Positions 27,501 through 36,237 of a stretch of DNA of 64,000 bases are shown here, piece by piece (positions within the stretch are counted from its first letter, which is position 1; each line of letters begins with the position of its first letter). Source of the stretch: JANOMH01 sp031422295. Lineage in GTDB: Bacteria > Pseudomonadota > Alphaproteobacteria > Rhodobacterales > Rhodobacteraceae. Both the position numbers and the translations under genes were made by a program. Below the pieces are notes generated by a model. It saw only the letters and a list, made by a program, of their open reading frames with translations. It had not been told where the DNA came from and searched no databases. The stretch spans positions 1 through 64,000 of the forward strand of contig JANOQM010000092.1 of NCBI GenBank assembly GCA_031422295.1, written 5' to 3'.

Positions 27501-27801
27501 TGGGCACTTCCATCCGGAACTCGACGACGGTAGTGGATACGCCGTCAGTGACCGTCGAGGAAATATTGTCGACGCCAGTGATCCCGGCCACAGCATCCTC
27601 AATCTCGCGGGTAATCTGGCTTTCCATTTCGGCGGGTGCGGCACCCGACTGGGCCACAGTGACGGCCACCACAGGAACGTCGATAGTGGGAAACTGTGTT
27701 ATGGGCATCGCGCGGAACGACTGCCAGCCCAAAAGCATCAGCAATGCGAACAGCAGAATGGGCGCGATGGGATTGCGGATCGACCAAGCTGAAAAGTTCA
27801 T
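24505..27801 (-). CDS. RND efflux pump inner-membrane subunit (AcrB/MdtB type)
   Basis: The 1098-residue protein has the HAE1/AcrB layout: an N-terminal helix (PIAPILLFALLMLLGW), large periplasmic loops, and helices carrying the proton-relay motif VDDAIVEIENIQRH and the repeat motif GIVTKNAILLVDFA. It is about 50 residues longer than typical AcrB because of a charged, probably coiled-coil C-terminal tail rich in Gln/Glu/Arg. It exports hydrophobic or amphiphilic compounds with the adaptor encoded 12 bp upstream and an outer-membrane channel not found in this window. Confidence 0.95.
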   Translation of the reverse strand: MNFSAWSIRNPIAPILLFALLMLLGWQSFRAMPITQFPTIDVPVVAVTVAQSGAAPAEMESQITREIEDAVAGITGVDNISSTVTDGVSTTVVEFRMEVPTDEAVQDTKDAIDQIRGNLPGEIEAPIVTKIDVAGQAILYFAVSAPAMSYEELSWFVDDTIKSELQGRPGIGQVDRYGGADREILVELDPIRLDAFGITAAMVSGQLRATNSNQGAGQSDIGPGQQAIRLLGDQGDAVRLAETTIALPSGRQVRLSDLGTVTDTYEEIRSFARFNGDEVVVFAVFRATGASEVSVAETTNAALDEIRAENPGVAIDIVVDNVYSTYGNYEAAITTLVEGGILAVLVVLLFLRNWRATLITAVALPLSAVPTFYIMDLLGFSLNLISFLAITLATGILVDDAIVEIENIQRHIRMGKSPYRASIDAADEIGLAVIATSFTIVAVFVPVSFMPGIPGQYFIQFGLTVAVAVMFSLLVARLITPLMAAYLMRAKDADEHEQRDGFIMRGYLAFVRITMRLRYLTLLAAFGILALSLYFMLQIPGSFIPPEDASRVTLSVELPPGVTLAETGAVTDQIYAAIRDVDGVQNVFILGGSSPTGGRDVRRASVTVVLDRLDNTLERKLLDIAEATPFLGELIPDVPPHGRIRPQSDIEVELQALVSVIPDARITRTIDGPGGAGRDITYSILSDSEADLNIAVARLEEALRGDPLLQGVSTEGALPRPELQITPRAEEAARLGVTTAVIAEALRVATIGDFDAALAKLSVDNRLIPVRVQLTESARGDLNRIAALRIPTASGGSVPLNAVADIAIAEGPSVVNRLNRERVATIGANLPPGVALGTASARFNEIVAMVELPASVRTAESGDAEIQAELFSSFANAMLLGLLLVLAVLILLFKSVIQPFTILFSLPLAIGGVAAALILTDSAISMPVLIGILMLMGIVTKNAILLVDFAVEMIAQGMNRFDAVIEAGHKRARPIVMTSIAMSAGMLPSALGVGEGGSFRAPMATAVIGGIIVSTVLSLVIVPSFFLIMDDLSRLLAWIFSRMVGKKEVEPVEPDGFTLADQIAVREAEIGALNDRLSQLEASRAQQQPPPTRLLVAE

Positions 27802-27813
27802 TTCCGTTTCTCC

Positions 27814-28995
27814 CTAATTTATGTCGGCAGGTGCCGGGACCGGATTGATCATGTCGCCTTCGCGCACAAATGCCCCGGCCTTGAGCACGATCAGGTCACC
27901 CAGCGCTAGGCCAGAGACGATTTCGATCATCGCGCCATCACGGATGCCGGTCTGCACAAGAACCCTCTCAACCTTGCCATCCACAACGCGCATTGCGGTC
28001 GCACCTTCGGGGCTGGACCCGATGGCAGAAACCGGCACAGCCAGCACTTCCGCCTCAACCACCAAAATTTCCGCATCAGCGAACATGCCAGAACGGACCA
28101 TGTCTGGCGTGTCGATTGTAATCCGGGCGGTGCCCAACCGGGTGGCGAGGTCGATCGTGGGTTCCACCAGCCGCACCGTGCCGGTCAAAGGTGTGGTCGA
28201 ACCGACCGAGGTCATTACGACAGTCTGCCCGGGCAACACCCGCAACAAATCACGTTCAGCCATTTCTGCCCGCAGCTCCAACGCGTTGTCGCGGATGATG
28301 ACAAACATTGGCTGTCCCGAAGCCGAGGCAATGGACCCAACTTGTGCATTGCGTTCGATCACTTCACCTGCGACCGGGGCAACGACTGATGTCCGCTGTA
28401 ACTGCAAGTCGACATTGGCAAGTTGCGCATCGACCAGCGACAGCTGCGCCCGCGCCGCCTCGAGCGTCTGAACTGACACCATGACGCGGGCCTGCGCCGA
28501 GACGGCAGCGGCAAGCGCCTGATCGGCCGCTGCCTGCGACGTGGTGCCTTGTTGTTGCAGGGTGGCGGTGCGGTCACTGACGCGCCGGGCCTCATCAGCA
28601 CTGGATTGGGTTTCCAACATTTGTGCTTCTGCTTGGGCAATCTGGGCCTCGGCTGCGGCACGAGAGGCGACAAACTGACTGCGTTGAAGTTCAAGGGTGG
28701 TCAATGACAACCGCGCCAAAATCTGGCCCTCGGTGACAAAGTCGCCAACCTCGGCCTCCAGCGCTTCTATCGGTTGACCTTCGATCAGTGGCTGCACCTG
28801 CACTTGTTCCACCGCACCAACCAAACCCGAGGCGATAACCCGGTCGCGCAACAGCGTCATCGCCACCGGCGACACGGTGATAGCAGGCAACGAGATCGCC
28901 GCAGGTTCAACTACGGCTTCGTCTTGCGCGAATGCGGTCAGGGGTGACGTCAGACCAAGGCCAAATGCAAGTAAAACTGCCCGTAGCCGCATCAT
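27814..28995 (-). CDS. RND efflux periplasmic adaptor (MFP)
   Basis: The 393-residue protein has a Sec signal peptide ending near AFAQD (about residue 24), lipoyl-like halves flanking a long alpha-helical hairpin rich in Ala/Gln/Glu (about residues 100-215) and a C-terminal beta-barrel region. This is the HlyD/AcrA adaptor family. It bridges the RND pump and an outer-membrane channel. The start overlaps the upstream TetR gene by 4 bp (28992-28995). No lipobox cysteine is visible, so it is probably not a lipoprotein. Confidence 0.93.
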   Translation of the reverse strand: MMRLRAVLLAFGLGLTSPLTAFAQDEAVVEPAAISLPAITVSPVAMTLLRDRVIASGLVGAVEQVQVQPLIEGQPIEALEAEVGDFVTEGQILARLSLTTLELQRSQFVASRAAAEAQIAQAEAQMLETQSSADEARRVSDRTATLQQQGTTSQAAADQALAAAVSAQARVMVSVQTLEAARAQLSLVDAQLANVDLQLQRTSVVAPVAGEVIERNAQVGSIASASGQPMFVIIRDNALELRAEMAERDLLRVLPGQTVVMTSVGSTTPLTGTVRLVEPTIDLATRLGTARITIDTPDMVRSGMFADAEILVVEAEVLAVPVSAIGSSPEGATAMRVVDGKVERVLVQTGIRDGAMIEIVSGLALGDLIVLKAGAFVREGDMINPVPAPADIN

Positions 28996-29609
28996 GTATT
29001 GCCTTTCACACGTGCAGCTGACACTTCGTCCAGCACGCCATCAATTGTTCGCAGCACAAGGGCTGCCAGATCATTTTGTGCCAGTTCGGCCCGGGATTTT
29101 GTCATCACGCTGGCCTTGACCAACATCAATATAAGTCCGGCATGCGCGGTAAAGCGATGCGACACATCTGCCATTGGCCGACCCGTGATTTGGGCAAAGA
29201 CTGACAAAAGATAATGCACAATGACGGCCTCCATGCGGGCCATCACATCGCCGATCTCGGGCTTGCGCATTGCAACAGCAGTGATCTCCGCCATCATCGG
29301 GCCGTCCTCGACGCAGACTTCTTCGCAGACCCGAAACCGAAGCGTGGCGCGCAACGCCTCCAATGGGTCGGGAGAATCGAGTATGACGGCAAAGTTTTGT
29401 TCGATCTCGTCCAGATCACGGCTGATAATTGCGTCGATTATCGCGGCCTTAGATGGGAAATAACGGTAGAAATTGCCAACACTCATATCGGCTGCGCGGG
29501 CCAGATCCTGCATGGACGCGCCATCAAAACCTTTGGCTGCAAAAGTGCGCCGGATGCTTTCCAATATTTCGCCGATGCGGCGGTCAGCGGCAAGGACAGT
29601 TCCGGTCAT
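28992..29609 (-). CDS. TetR/AcrR-family repressor of efflux operon
   Basis: The 205-residue protein has a TetR HTH at about residues 20-65 (ARAADMSVGNFYRYFPSKAAI) and a variable helical C-terminal ligand domain. It is the first gene of the operon TetR-MFP-RND. A 22-bp perfect palindrome lies 57 bp upstream of its start (29666-29687). Autorepression released by a pump substrate is the usual arrangement and is inferred here. Confidence 0.9.
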   Translation of the reverse strand: MTGTVLAADRRIGEILESIRRTFAAKGFDGASMQDLARAADMSVGNFYRYFPSKAAIIDAIISRDLDEIEQNFAVILDSPDPLEALRATLRFRVCEEVCVEDGPMMAEITAVAMRKPEIGDVMARMEAVIVHYLLSVFAQITGRPMADVSHRFTAHAGLILMLVKASVMTKSRAELAQNDLAALVLRTIDGVLDEVSAARVKGNT

Positions 29610-29665
29610 TGGGCTATTCCTAGTGTACAGGTCGGATCACCGGCCAATCGCAGGCCCGGATCACC

Positions 29666-29687
29666 AAAAAATGAACGTTCATTTTTT
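29666..29687. promoter_or_regulatory. TetR-type operator, 22-bp perfect palindrome
   Basis: Eleven-base arms AAAAAATGAAC / GTTCATTTTTT meet without a spacer. The core TGAACGTTCA is typical of TetR-family operators. It lies directly upstream of the TetR-MFP-RND operon. Confidence 0.75.
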
Positions 29688-29800
29688 CTGAAATAGGCAA
29701 CCGTCCCCAAAGGTCAACCCCAATGTTGGAACGTCGCGCGATTTTCCAAGGGGCCCGGGATGGATTGTCAGTTTTGGTCGGGTTATGGCGGTTCTGCGGT

Positions 29801-32800
29801 TCAGGCTGACAGCAATGCCCGCGCCTCGTAACCTTTCAGTGACAACCGGGCCGCTGCATAACTTTCGCGCCCTGCCGCCTGCGCAAGTTCCGGAAAGATC
29901 GAAAACAACTCGGCGCAGCCGTCCTGCCCGATCCCGGCAAGGGCCCGTTCGCCGGGTTGCAGGCTTTCGGTCCAGGACCCGTCGGCGCGGATGATCTCGT
30001 GCTGATCAAACAACAAGTGAACATAAGTGACAGTCAGGCAAGTTAGCCGGTCAATTCCCGGCGATCCCACAAGATGCAGGGCAGAGACGAGAACCTCATC
30101 TTCGCCAAACAGTAGCTCCGCCCGGACCCCGGTGATCAGCATCCGGTGCTGCGGCGATACCCGCATATCGCGCAATGGTAGCCCGCCGCCCAGCGCCCCT
30201 GCCCGGATCTGCACCGGCTGCAATGCCGGATCGGCGCGCAATCCATGGCTGCTGATCTGCTTGGTCCCGATCCAGCGGATCGGCTTTGCCGCACCATCCC
30301 GGGTGATGACCATATCCCCGGCTTGCAAAGTTTCCACTGCAACTGAACCGCGATCTGTGTCGATCAGCGTGCCCGGCGTGAAACACGGAATGATGTTTTC
30401 AATGTTGTTGAAATTCAGTGTTCCGATCACAACACCCAAAGCGTTCAGAAACTGCACGATGCCGTTTTCCTGATTGGGCGAGGAATAGACAATCCGCAAA
30501 GGCCCCTGTCCGGTCAGGTTGATCGTATCACCGTCGCCACCGGATTCACCGCCATCGACCGTGTCGCCAATGCCGACGACAAAATTATCCGTGCCAGTGC
30601 CGCCAAAAAACGTATCGGCCCCGCCCCCGCCGGTCAGCGTGTCGTCACCTTCACCGCCCGACAGCGTATCATTACCATCGCCGCCAAACAGCTGGTCATT
30701 GCCGGTGCCACCAAAGACCTGATCGTTACCCACGCCGCCAAACAGAATGTCATTGCCTGCATCGCCCGACACACTGTCATCGCCTGCGCCACCCAGCACC
30801 GTATCGTTGTCGGCCCCGCCGAACAGAAAGTCATTGCCGGCCATGCCATCGATGTAATCGTTCCCAGCCCCACCCTGAATGACGTTGGTATACGTGTCAG
30901 AGGGGTTCAGGCTCGACCCGTCAAAACCGATCAGCGTATCGTTAAAGGCCGACCCGATAATTCCGTCGATCCCGCCATAGGTATCGCCCTGCGCATGCCC
31001 GCCCACGCCAGTCCCGGTCGCCAGATTAACGCTGACCGCTGCGTTAGACGCACTATAATCGACGACATCATTCCAGCTGCCGCCGTTCAGTGAATCGGCC
31101 CCGGCCCCTCCGGCCAAAGTATCGTCGCCGATCCCGCCGAACAGGAAATCATTGCCATCGCCGCCGTCCAGTGTATCCGCGCCGTCATTGCCGATCAGAG
31201 TATCAACACCTGTGCCGCCATACAGCCGATCCTGCCCCGATCCGCCGGTCAGGCTGTCATTACCCGCTAACCCCTCGACCGATTGCCCGGCCGATAGGGC
31301 ACTTGCATTATAAACATCGTTCTGGGCGGTCAGGGTAAACCGCTCGATCTGGCTGAAACTCAAACTGCTGATGCCATTGCCGGCTGTGCCGGTTTCATTG
31401 GCACTAAAGTTAACCGTCACACCTGATGTATGTGCCGAAAAATCTATCCGGTCGCCGACGGTTTCTGCGCCTTCGCCGCCAATCACCGTATCACTGCCGA
31501 AACTCCCGGCATTCAGAACAAAGGTATCGTCGCCGTCGCCGCCAGCCAGGGTATCAGACCCGGCCCCGCCGTTCAGGATGTCATTGCCCGCCCCGCCGAT
31601 CAGGTTATCCGCGCCTGAACCGCCGGTCAGAACGTCATCGCCCGCTCCGCCATCAAGGCTGATAGTGGTGGTCGCCAAGGCACCGTTAAAGGTGTCGTTC
31701 TGCGCGGTCAGGGTAAAAGTTTCAACCTGACTGAACGTGGCGCTGTTGGTGCCGCTGGTCAGAGCCCCGGTTTCCGAGGCGGATAGGGTCACGCTGACCC
31801 CGCTGGTCAGACCGGAAAGGTCAATCCGGTCGCCGGTCGTTTCGCTGTTTTCGCCACCGCTGATCGTATCGGTGCCAAAGCCGTCGCCCAGCACGAACCG
31901 GTCATCGCCGTCGCCGCCAAACAACGCATCATTGCCTGCCCCGCCAGTCAGTTGGTCATTGCCAGAGCCGCCGACCAGACTGTCATTGCCCGCCCCGCCA
32001 GTCAGGGTGTCATTGCCCGCCCCGCCGTCAACGCTGTGTGCTGCAATCGTCGCGGCACCGTTGAACGTATCGGCCTGCCCGGTCAGCACAAAGGCTTCGA
32101 CCTCGGCCAGAGTGATCGAATTCGCGCCGCTGGTGAGCGTGCCGGTGTCAAGGGCACCCAGCGTCACCGTGACCCCAGTCGTGATCGCACTCAGATCAAC
32201 CCGGTCGCCCGTGGTTTCAACGCCTTCGCCGCCAGTGATCGTATCGTTGCCGAAGGTCCCGGTCAGGACAAAGCGATCATCACCATCGCCGCCAAACAGC
32301 GTGTCATTGGCCGCCCCACCATCAATCGTATCATTGCCGGTGCCACCAAAGACGATGTCCGCCCCAGCCGCACTCGAGACCGAATCGTTGCCCGCACCAG
32401 CCTCAATGTAATCGCCATCGCCGACCGTGCCACCGTAGCCGCCGTCGTTATTGTCAACCTCGTCACTGCCATTGGCGATAGGCTCGACGTAACTGCCATT
32501 GATCGTGTCATTGCCCGCCGTGCCGGAAATGATGCCGTCGTCAAACCCAGTCACTTGCCGGTCAGCGGTCAGGCCGGTCGTCGTGCTGTCGTTGACGCTG
32601 TTCAGGGTTAGGGACCGGATCGGCTTCGCCTCGAACCGGCCGGTATCCGAATTTGATGAGGTTTCGGGCGCAAGAAACAAGTTCCCGGCAGTGTCCTGCA
32701 CGATATTGGCTGTAACAGTGTCGGTCGTGCCATCGGCATAAGTGATCGTTGCGTTGTAAACGACAACCGCGTCAAACGTATAAGTCGCAGTCCCGGACCC

Positions 32801-33034
32801 CAGGTTGGTCGTGAACTGGTCGTTGGACACGTTGTTATTCTGATCAAGCTGCGATCCGCTGCCACCATTATTGACCATGGTGGCCTGCCTGATCTGGCCA
32901 GACAACGGGCTGCCAACCGAGCCATAGACCTGACCAACAAACGCGGCGGCATTTTCGGCCGTCGTGTTGCCTTCGGTCGGGTCCAACGCGGTGGCCGAAT
33001 TACCTAAAAAGATCCAACTAAACGTCGTTGCCAT
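29801..33034 (-). CDS. RTX-repeat protein with C-terminal Hint domain
   Basis: The 1077-residue protein starts MATTFSWIFLGN, a common start of Rhodobacterales Hint proteins. It has an N-terminal region of about 140 residues, a long block of Ca-binding nonapeptides (GGxGxDxLx) including three tandem 125-residue modules, and a C-terminal Hint_2 domain from Cys884 (CFTPGTLIDTD). Hint domains catalyse autoprocessing, and RTX repeats fold in Ca after type I secretion. No Sec signal is seen. I chose the ATG at 33034, because the longer frame to 33235 is low-complexity and unlike the family. No type I secretion genes are in the window. It is probably a secreted or surface protein of unknown target. 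Confidence 0.9.
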   Translation of the reverse strand: MATTFSWIFLGNSATALDPTEGNTTAENAAAFVGQVYGSVGSPLSGQIRQATMVNNGGSGSQLDQNNNVSNDQFTTNLGSGTATYTFDAVVVYNATITYADGTTDTVTANIVQDTAGNLFLAPETSSNSDTGRFEAKPIRSLTLNSVNDSTTTGLTADRQVTGFDDGIISGTAGNDTINGSYVEPIANGSDEVDNNDGGYGGTVGDGDYIEAGAGNDSVSSAAGADIVFGGTGNDTIDGGAANDTLFGGDGDDRFVLTGTFGNDTITGGEGVETTGDRVDLSAITTGVTVTLGALDTGTLTSGANSITLAEVEAFVLTGQADTFNGAATIAAHSVDGGAGNDTLTGGAGNDSLVGGSGNDQLTGGAGNDALFGGDGDDRFVLGDGFGTDTISGGENSETTGDRIDLSGLTSGVSVTLSASETGALTSGTNSATFSQVETFTLTAQNDTFNGALATTTISLDGGAGDDVLTGGSGADNLIGGAGNDILNGGAGSDTLAGGDGDDTFVLNAGSFGSDTVIGGEGAETVGDRIDFSAHTSGVTVNFSANETGTAGNGISSLSFSQIERFTLTAQNDVYNASALSAGQSVEGLAGNDSLTGGSGQDRLYGGTGVDTLIGNDGADTLDGGDGNDFLFGGIGDDTLAGGAGADSLNGGSWNDVVDYSASNAAVSVNLATGTGVGGHAQGDTYGGIDGIIGSAFNDTLIGFDGSSLNPSDTYTNVIQGGAGNDYIDGMAGNDFLFGGADNDTVLGGAGDDSVSGDAGNDILFGGVGNDQVFGGTGNDQLFGGDGNDTLSGGEGDDTLTGGGGADTFFGGTGTDNFVVGIGDTVDGGESGGDGDTINLTGQGPLRIVYSSPNQENGIVQFLNALGVVIGTLNFNNIENIIPCFTPGTLIDTDRGSVAVETLQAGDMVITRDGAAKPIRWIGTKQISSHGLRADPALQPVQIRAGALGGGLPLRDMRVSPQHRMLITGVRAELLFGEDEVLVSALHLVGSPGIDRLTCLTVTYVHLLFDQHEIIRADGSWTESLQPGERALAGIGQDGCAELFSIFPELAQAAGRESYAAARLSLKGYEARALLSA
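31270..32320 (-). repeat. Tandem 375-bp coding modules in the RTX protein
   Basis: The GGDGDD(R/T)FVL segment recurs at 375-bp intervals; equivalent bases lie at 31530, 31905 and 32280. Each 125-residue module combines two to four RTX nonapeptides, a GGE..ETTGDRIDLS block, a TSGVTVTL block and a TLTAQNDTFNGA block. The fixed spacing indicates internal duplication. Confidence 0.75.
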
Positions 33035-33221
33035 GCCTGTGCCACGTCCCGCCGGGCTGGTCCGCTGCTCGGCGGCCGCCACATTGTTTTTATTTGCCCC
33101 GCAAACTGGCCATTTCGGCGGGATTGCGAGCGCTATCCGGCAAAATCGGGGGCAATCATGGCGAAAATGAGGCAGAGTTTGCGGATTAAGGCAGTCCGCA
33201 GCAAACCACCCAAACCGCCGC

Positions 33222-33249
33222 AACCTTTGCGACAATGCCGCAACAGGTT
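33222..33249 (-). terminator. Hairpin after polyamine-type ABC operon
   Basis: AACCT ... AGGTT arms enclose a near-perfect inner repeat (TTGCGACAATGCCGCAA, one mismatch pair) with a single bulged base, about 23 bp after the last permease stop. There is no T-run, so this is a probable but not certain terminator. The remaining 237-bp gap up to the RTX gene shows nothing else recognisable. Confidence 0.4.
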
Positions 33250-33271
33250 CGCCATTCGGGTGATCCCATGG

Positions 33272-34075
33272 TCAGGCGTCTAACGCCGCCATCCGGCGTT
33301 CTTTGCGGCGGCGCGAAATCTCGTACCCGACCGCAGCCGCCAGTGTCACCACGATCAGGATTAATGCCAGCGCATTGATCGTAGGCGGAAATCCGGTCCG
33401 CACTTTGGAAAACACATAGACTGTCAGCGTGTCTGAATTTCCACGGGTAAACAACGTGATGTTAAAGTTCTCGATCGACTGGAAAAACGCAATCGCAGCC
33501 CCGGCAGCCATGGCCGGATACAGATGCGGCAACAGAATGCGGCGCATCACCTGCGCATGTGTGGCTCCAAGGTCCAACGCCGCCTCTTCCAGCCCTTGGT
33601 CGAAACTTTGCAAGCGGGCAAGGACCAGCAACATCACGAACGCCGCGATATAGCTGACCTGCCCCAGTGCCGACAGATGCAGCCCGCTGCCAACACCCAA
33701 CTGGTTCCAAAACAGCAGCGTTGACACCCCGATCACGATGCCCGGGGCAAGGATCGGGGCGACCATCAGCCCATACAGCACCGTGCGCAGCCGACCATTG
33801 ATCGAATTGATCAAAATCGCCGCCGCCGTGCCGATCACCACTGACATTGCAGACACGGCAAGGGCCAGGACAATCGTATTGCCAAAGGCAATCCATATCC
33901 TGTCATCATTCCATAACTCGACGAACCATTTCAGGGTCCAACCCTTCCACGGCACCACCGACGGGACCCGGTTATCGTTGAAAGCCGCCCCACCCATGAT
34001 GATCAGCGGGATCAGCATATAGCCCAGAAACAGCGCCATATAGAGGTGAAACAGAAAATCGCGTGTCTTGTTCAT
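33272..34075 (-). CDS. Polyamine-type ABC permease (PotC-like)
   Basis: This 267-residue inner-membrane permease starts with a membrane helix near residue 10 and carries the EAA-type loop EEAALDLGATHAQVMRRILLPHL. Its length and order after a PotB-like permease match PotC/PotI of spermidine/putrescine importers. It is separated by 9 bp from the PotB-like gene and is last in the operon. The exact ligand (polyamine, guanidino compound or similar) is unknown. Confidence 0.88.
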   Translation of the reverse strand: MNKTRDFLFHLYMALFLGYMLIPLIIMGGAAFNDNRVPSVVPWKGWTLKWFVELWNDDRIWIAFGNTIVLALAVSAMSVVIGTAAAILINSINGRLRTVLYGLMVAPILAPGIVIGVSTLLFWNQLGVGSGLHLSALGQVSYIAAFVMLLVLARLQSFDQGLEEAALDLGATHAQVMRRILLPHLYPAMAAGAAIAFFQSIENFNITLFTRGNSDTLTVYVFSKVRTGFPPTINALALILIVVTLAAAVGYEISRRRKERRMAALDA

Positions 34076-34084
34076 GGCGGCCCC

Positions 34085-35005
34085 CTATTTCGCGATGTCG
34101 CTAAGTTTGACGCGGAAAATCCGCATCATCCCAAACACAAAGACGGTACACAGGATCAGCAGGATAAACGCAAAGGCCGCACCACTGTTCCAATCCAGCG
34201 CCTCAAGCATCCATGTCTGCACCGTCTGGGTAAACCATTGCACTGTGGTCCCACCCAAAATCGTTGGCACTAGAATCGACCCCGCGCACAGCATGAACAC
34301 CATCACCGACCCGGATGCGATGCCCGGTTTGGCATGTGGCAGGATCACCCGCCAATGGGTGCGCCACCAGGACGACCCCAAATCCTCGGCCGCCTCGATC
34401 TGATTGCTGTCCAGCGACGAAATCGCATTATACAGTGGGAAAACCATGAACAGCACATAGGTATAGACCAGCCCGACGACCACCGAACTATAGCCCATCA
34501 TCCGCAAAGGCGCGTCAATGATATTCAGCGCCAGCAAAAGCGCGTTCATCGGGCCGGTAAATGTCAGGATGATCCACCAGGCGATGGCGCGCAAAATCTC
34601 GGACACCCACAACGGCACGAATAGCAGCAGAAACAGCGTCGGCAGGGACCGGGGTGAGACGATCTTGGCCAGATAATACGCCACCGGGTAGGCCAGAACA
34701 AAGGTGATCACCGTGACCACCGCTGAATAATAGATGGTCCGGCAGAATATCTGCACCCGCAGCGGCACATCAAACGTAAACCCAAATAACGACACCGGGT
34801 CAGGCGCATCCAGAATTTTCAGGTAATTGCCGAATGAATACGTATCCATCGGACCGCCCACATCGACCAGCGGCAGATAGGGCCGGAAGGAACTTTCAAA
34901 CATGGTGATATTGGGCAGGATCACCAGCACAAGCAGCCAAAACGCCGTCAGCAACACGAAAATGCTGGTCAGTCCCAGACCGTAGCGGCGCAAAAGGTCA
35001 TGCAT
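34085..35005 (-). CDS. Polyamine-type ABC permease (PotB-like)
   Basis: This 306-residue permease has a hydrophobic N-terminal helix (SIFVLLTAFWLLVLVILPN) and an EAA loop (EAAEDLGSSWWRTHWRVILPHA). The ATG at 35005 lies 4 bp after the ATPase stop. The longer frame to 35113 would overlap the ATPase gene with unconvincing residues. It pairs with the PotC-like permease. Confidence 0.88.
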   Translation of the reverse strand: MHDLLRRYGLGLTSIFVLLTAFWLLVLVILPNITMFESSFRPYLPLVDVGGPMDTYSFGNYLKILDAPDPVSLFGFTFDVPLRVQIFCRTIYYSAVVTVITFVLAYPVAYYLAKIVSPRSLPTLFLLLFVPLWVSEILRAIAWWIILTFTGPMNALLLALNIIDAPLRMMGYSSVVVGLVYTYVLFMVFPLYNAISSLDSNQIEAAEDLGSSWWRTHWRVILPHAKPGIASGSVMVFMLCAGSILVPTILGGTTVQWFTQTVQTWMLEALDWNSGAAFAFILLILCTVFVFGMMRIFRVKLSDIAK

Positions 35006-35009
35006 CGGC

Positions 35010-36095
35010 CTAAACCCCCGCGTCGGTTGAATTGGGCAGGATGGCGGCCCGGGCCGCATCGAATGTCGCGTGCATTCTGGTGCCGACCGCTGGCACTGTC
35101 GCCGACCCGTCATTGCGCAACTCAGCGGTCAGATGCGTGCCATTTTCGGTCTGGGCCTGAACGGTGATAAAATTGCCTTCGAATGCGACATCCCCAATTG
35201 TCACCGGGACCGAATTTTCGGCCCCCGCCGTCGCACTTAGCGCGGTATGTTCGGGCCGGACATACAGGCGGACATCCTCGCCCGTGGCCGTAGCACCCAA
35301 CCGGGCCCGGAAACTGCCAATCGCGGTTTCAAAGCTGGCCATGCCGCCCGATGGATTTTTGACCTTTCCCGCCAGAATATTGTTTTCGCCCACAAATGAG
35401 GCGACAAATCCATTGACCGGATTGTTGTAAATATCGCGCGGACCCGCGACCTGCTGCAGTTTGCCTTGTGACATTACGCCGACCCGGTCAGACATGGCCA
35501 AAGCCTCGCCCTGATCATGGGTGATGTAGATGAACGTCACACCGGTGCGTTTCTGAATAGCGCGCAATTCGGCCCGCATATGCTGGCGCAGTTTCAGGTC
35601 AAGGGCGGACAGCGGTTCATCCAGCAGCATGACAGCAGGTTCAACGGCCAAGGCACGGGCAATCGCCACGCGCTGTTTCTGTCCGCCGGACAACTGGCTG
35701 ACCAACTTATCGCCTGCGCCGGGTAAATCGACCAAAGCCAACAGTTCCTCGGCCCGCTCGCGGCGCTTGGCCTTGGACACGCCCCGCACCTCAAGCCCGA
35801 AGGCGATGTTTTCCCAGATTGGCATCAGCGGGAACAACGCAAGGTTCTGGAAAATCAGCGCGGTGGGGCGCTGGTTCGGGCGCTGGCCTTTCATATCCTT
35901 GCCACCAATTCGGATGACGCCAGAGGATGGATCGGTAAACCCGGAAATCATCCGCAAAATCGTGGTCTTGCCACAGCCTGAGGGGCCCAGAAACGAAAAG
36001 AACTCGCCGGGTTGGATGTTCACCGACACATGATCCACGGCGCGGAAGCTACCGAAATCGCAGCAGACATCATCCAGTTCAATACCGGCACTCAT
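35010..36095 (-). CDS. Polyamine-type ABC ATP-binding protein (PotA-like)
   Basis: The 361-residue protein has Walker A GPSGCGKTT (37-45), signature LSGGQKQRVAIARAL, Walker B VMLLDEPLSALD and a C-terminal TOBE regulatory domain of about 120 residues, as in PotA. The ATG at 36095, preceded by GAAGGGA, is preferred to an adjacent in-frame TTG. It follows the binding-protein gene after a terminator-like hairpin at 36192-36221. Confidence 0.92.
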   Translation of the reverse strand: MSAGIELDDVCCDFGSFRAVDHVSVNIQPGEFFSFLGPSGCGKTTILRMISGFTDPSSGVIRIGGKDMKGQRPNQRPTALIFQNLALFPLMPIWENIAFGLEVRGVSKAKRRERAEELLALVDLPGAGDKLVSQLSGGQKQRVAIARALAVEPAVMLLDEPLSALDLKLRQHMRAELRAIQKRTGVTFIYITHDQGEALAMSDRVGVMSQGKLQQVAGPRDIYNNPVNGFVASFVGENNILAGKVKNPSGGMASFETAIGSFRARLGATATGEDVRLYVRPEHTALSATAGAENSVPVTIGDVAFEGNFITVQAQTENGTHLTAELRNDGSATVPAVGTRMHATFDAARAAILPNSTDAGV

Positions 36096-36191
36096 CAATT
36101 CGTCCCTTCCCGTTGGTCGTTTTTTATCTTTTGGTTTTAGTCAGCGTAGCAGGCCATACCCATCGCGCAATGCTTATGACGGCGGATAGCA

Positions 36192-36221
36192 AAACGCCGG
36201 GTCCAAATGGACCCGGCGTTT
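36192..36221 (-). terminator. Hairpin between binding protein and PotA-like genes
   Basis: A perfect 13-bp stem (AAACGCCGGGTCC / GGACCCGGCGTTT) with a 4-nt loop starts 16 bp after the binding-protein stop on the minus strand. Its stem and flank end in TTTT. It probably attenuates transcription into the ATPase-permease genes or stabilises the upstream mRNA. Confidence 0.6.
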
Positions 36222-36237
36222 GTCAGATCGCCTGAAA

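Noticed and set aside
30540..32540. CRISPR-like or tandem non-coding repeat array
   Set aside because: The repeats are in frame and encode RTX nonapeptides; spacing and variation follow codons, not spacers.
33035..33235. N-terminal extension of the RTX/Hint gene
   Set aside because: The extra 67 codons lack family resemblance and a good ribosome-binding site; MATTFSW at 33034 is the usual start of such proteins.
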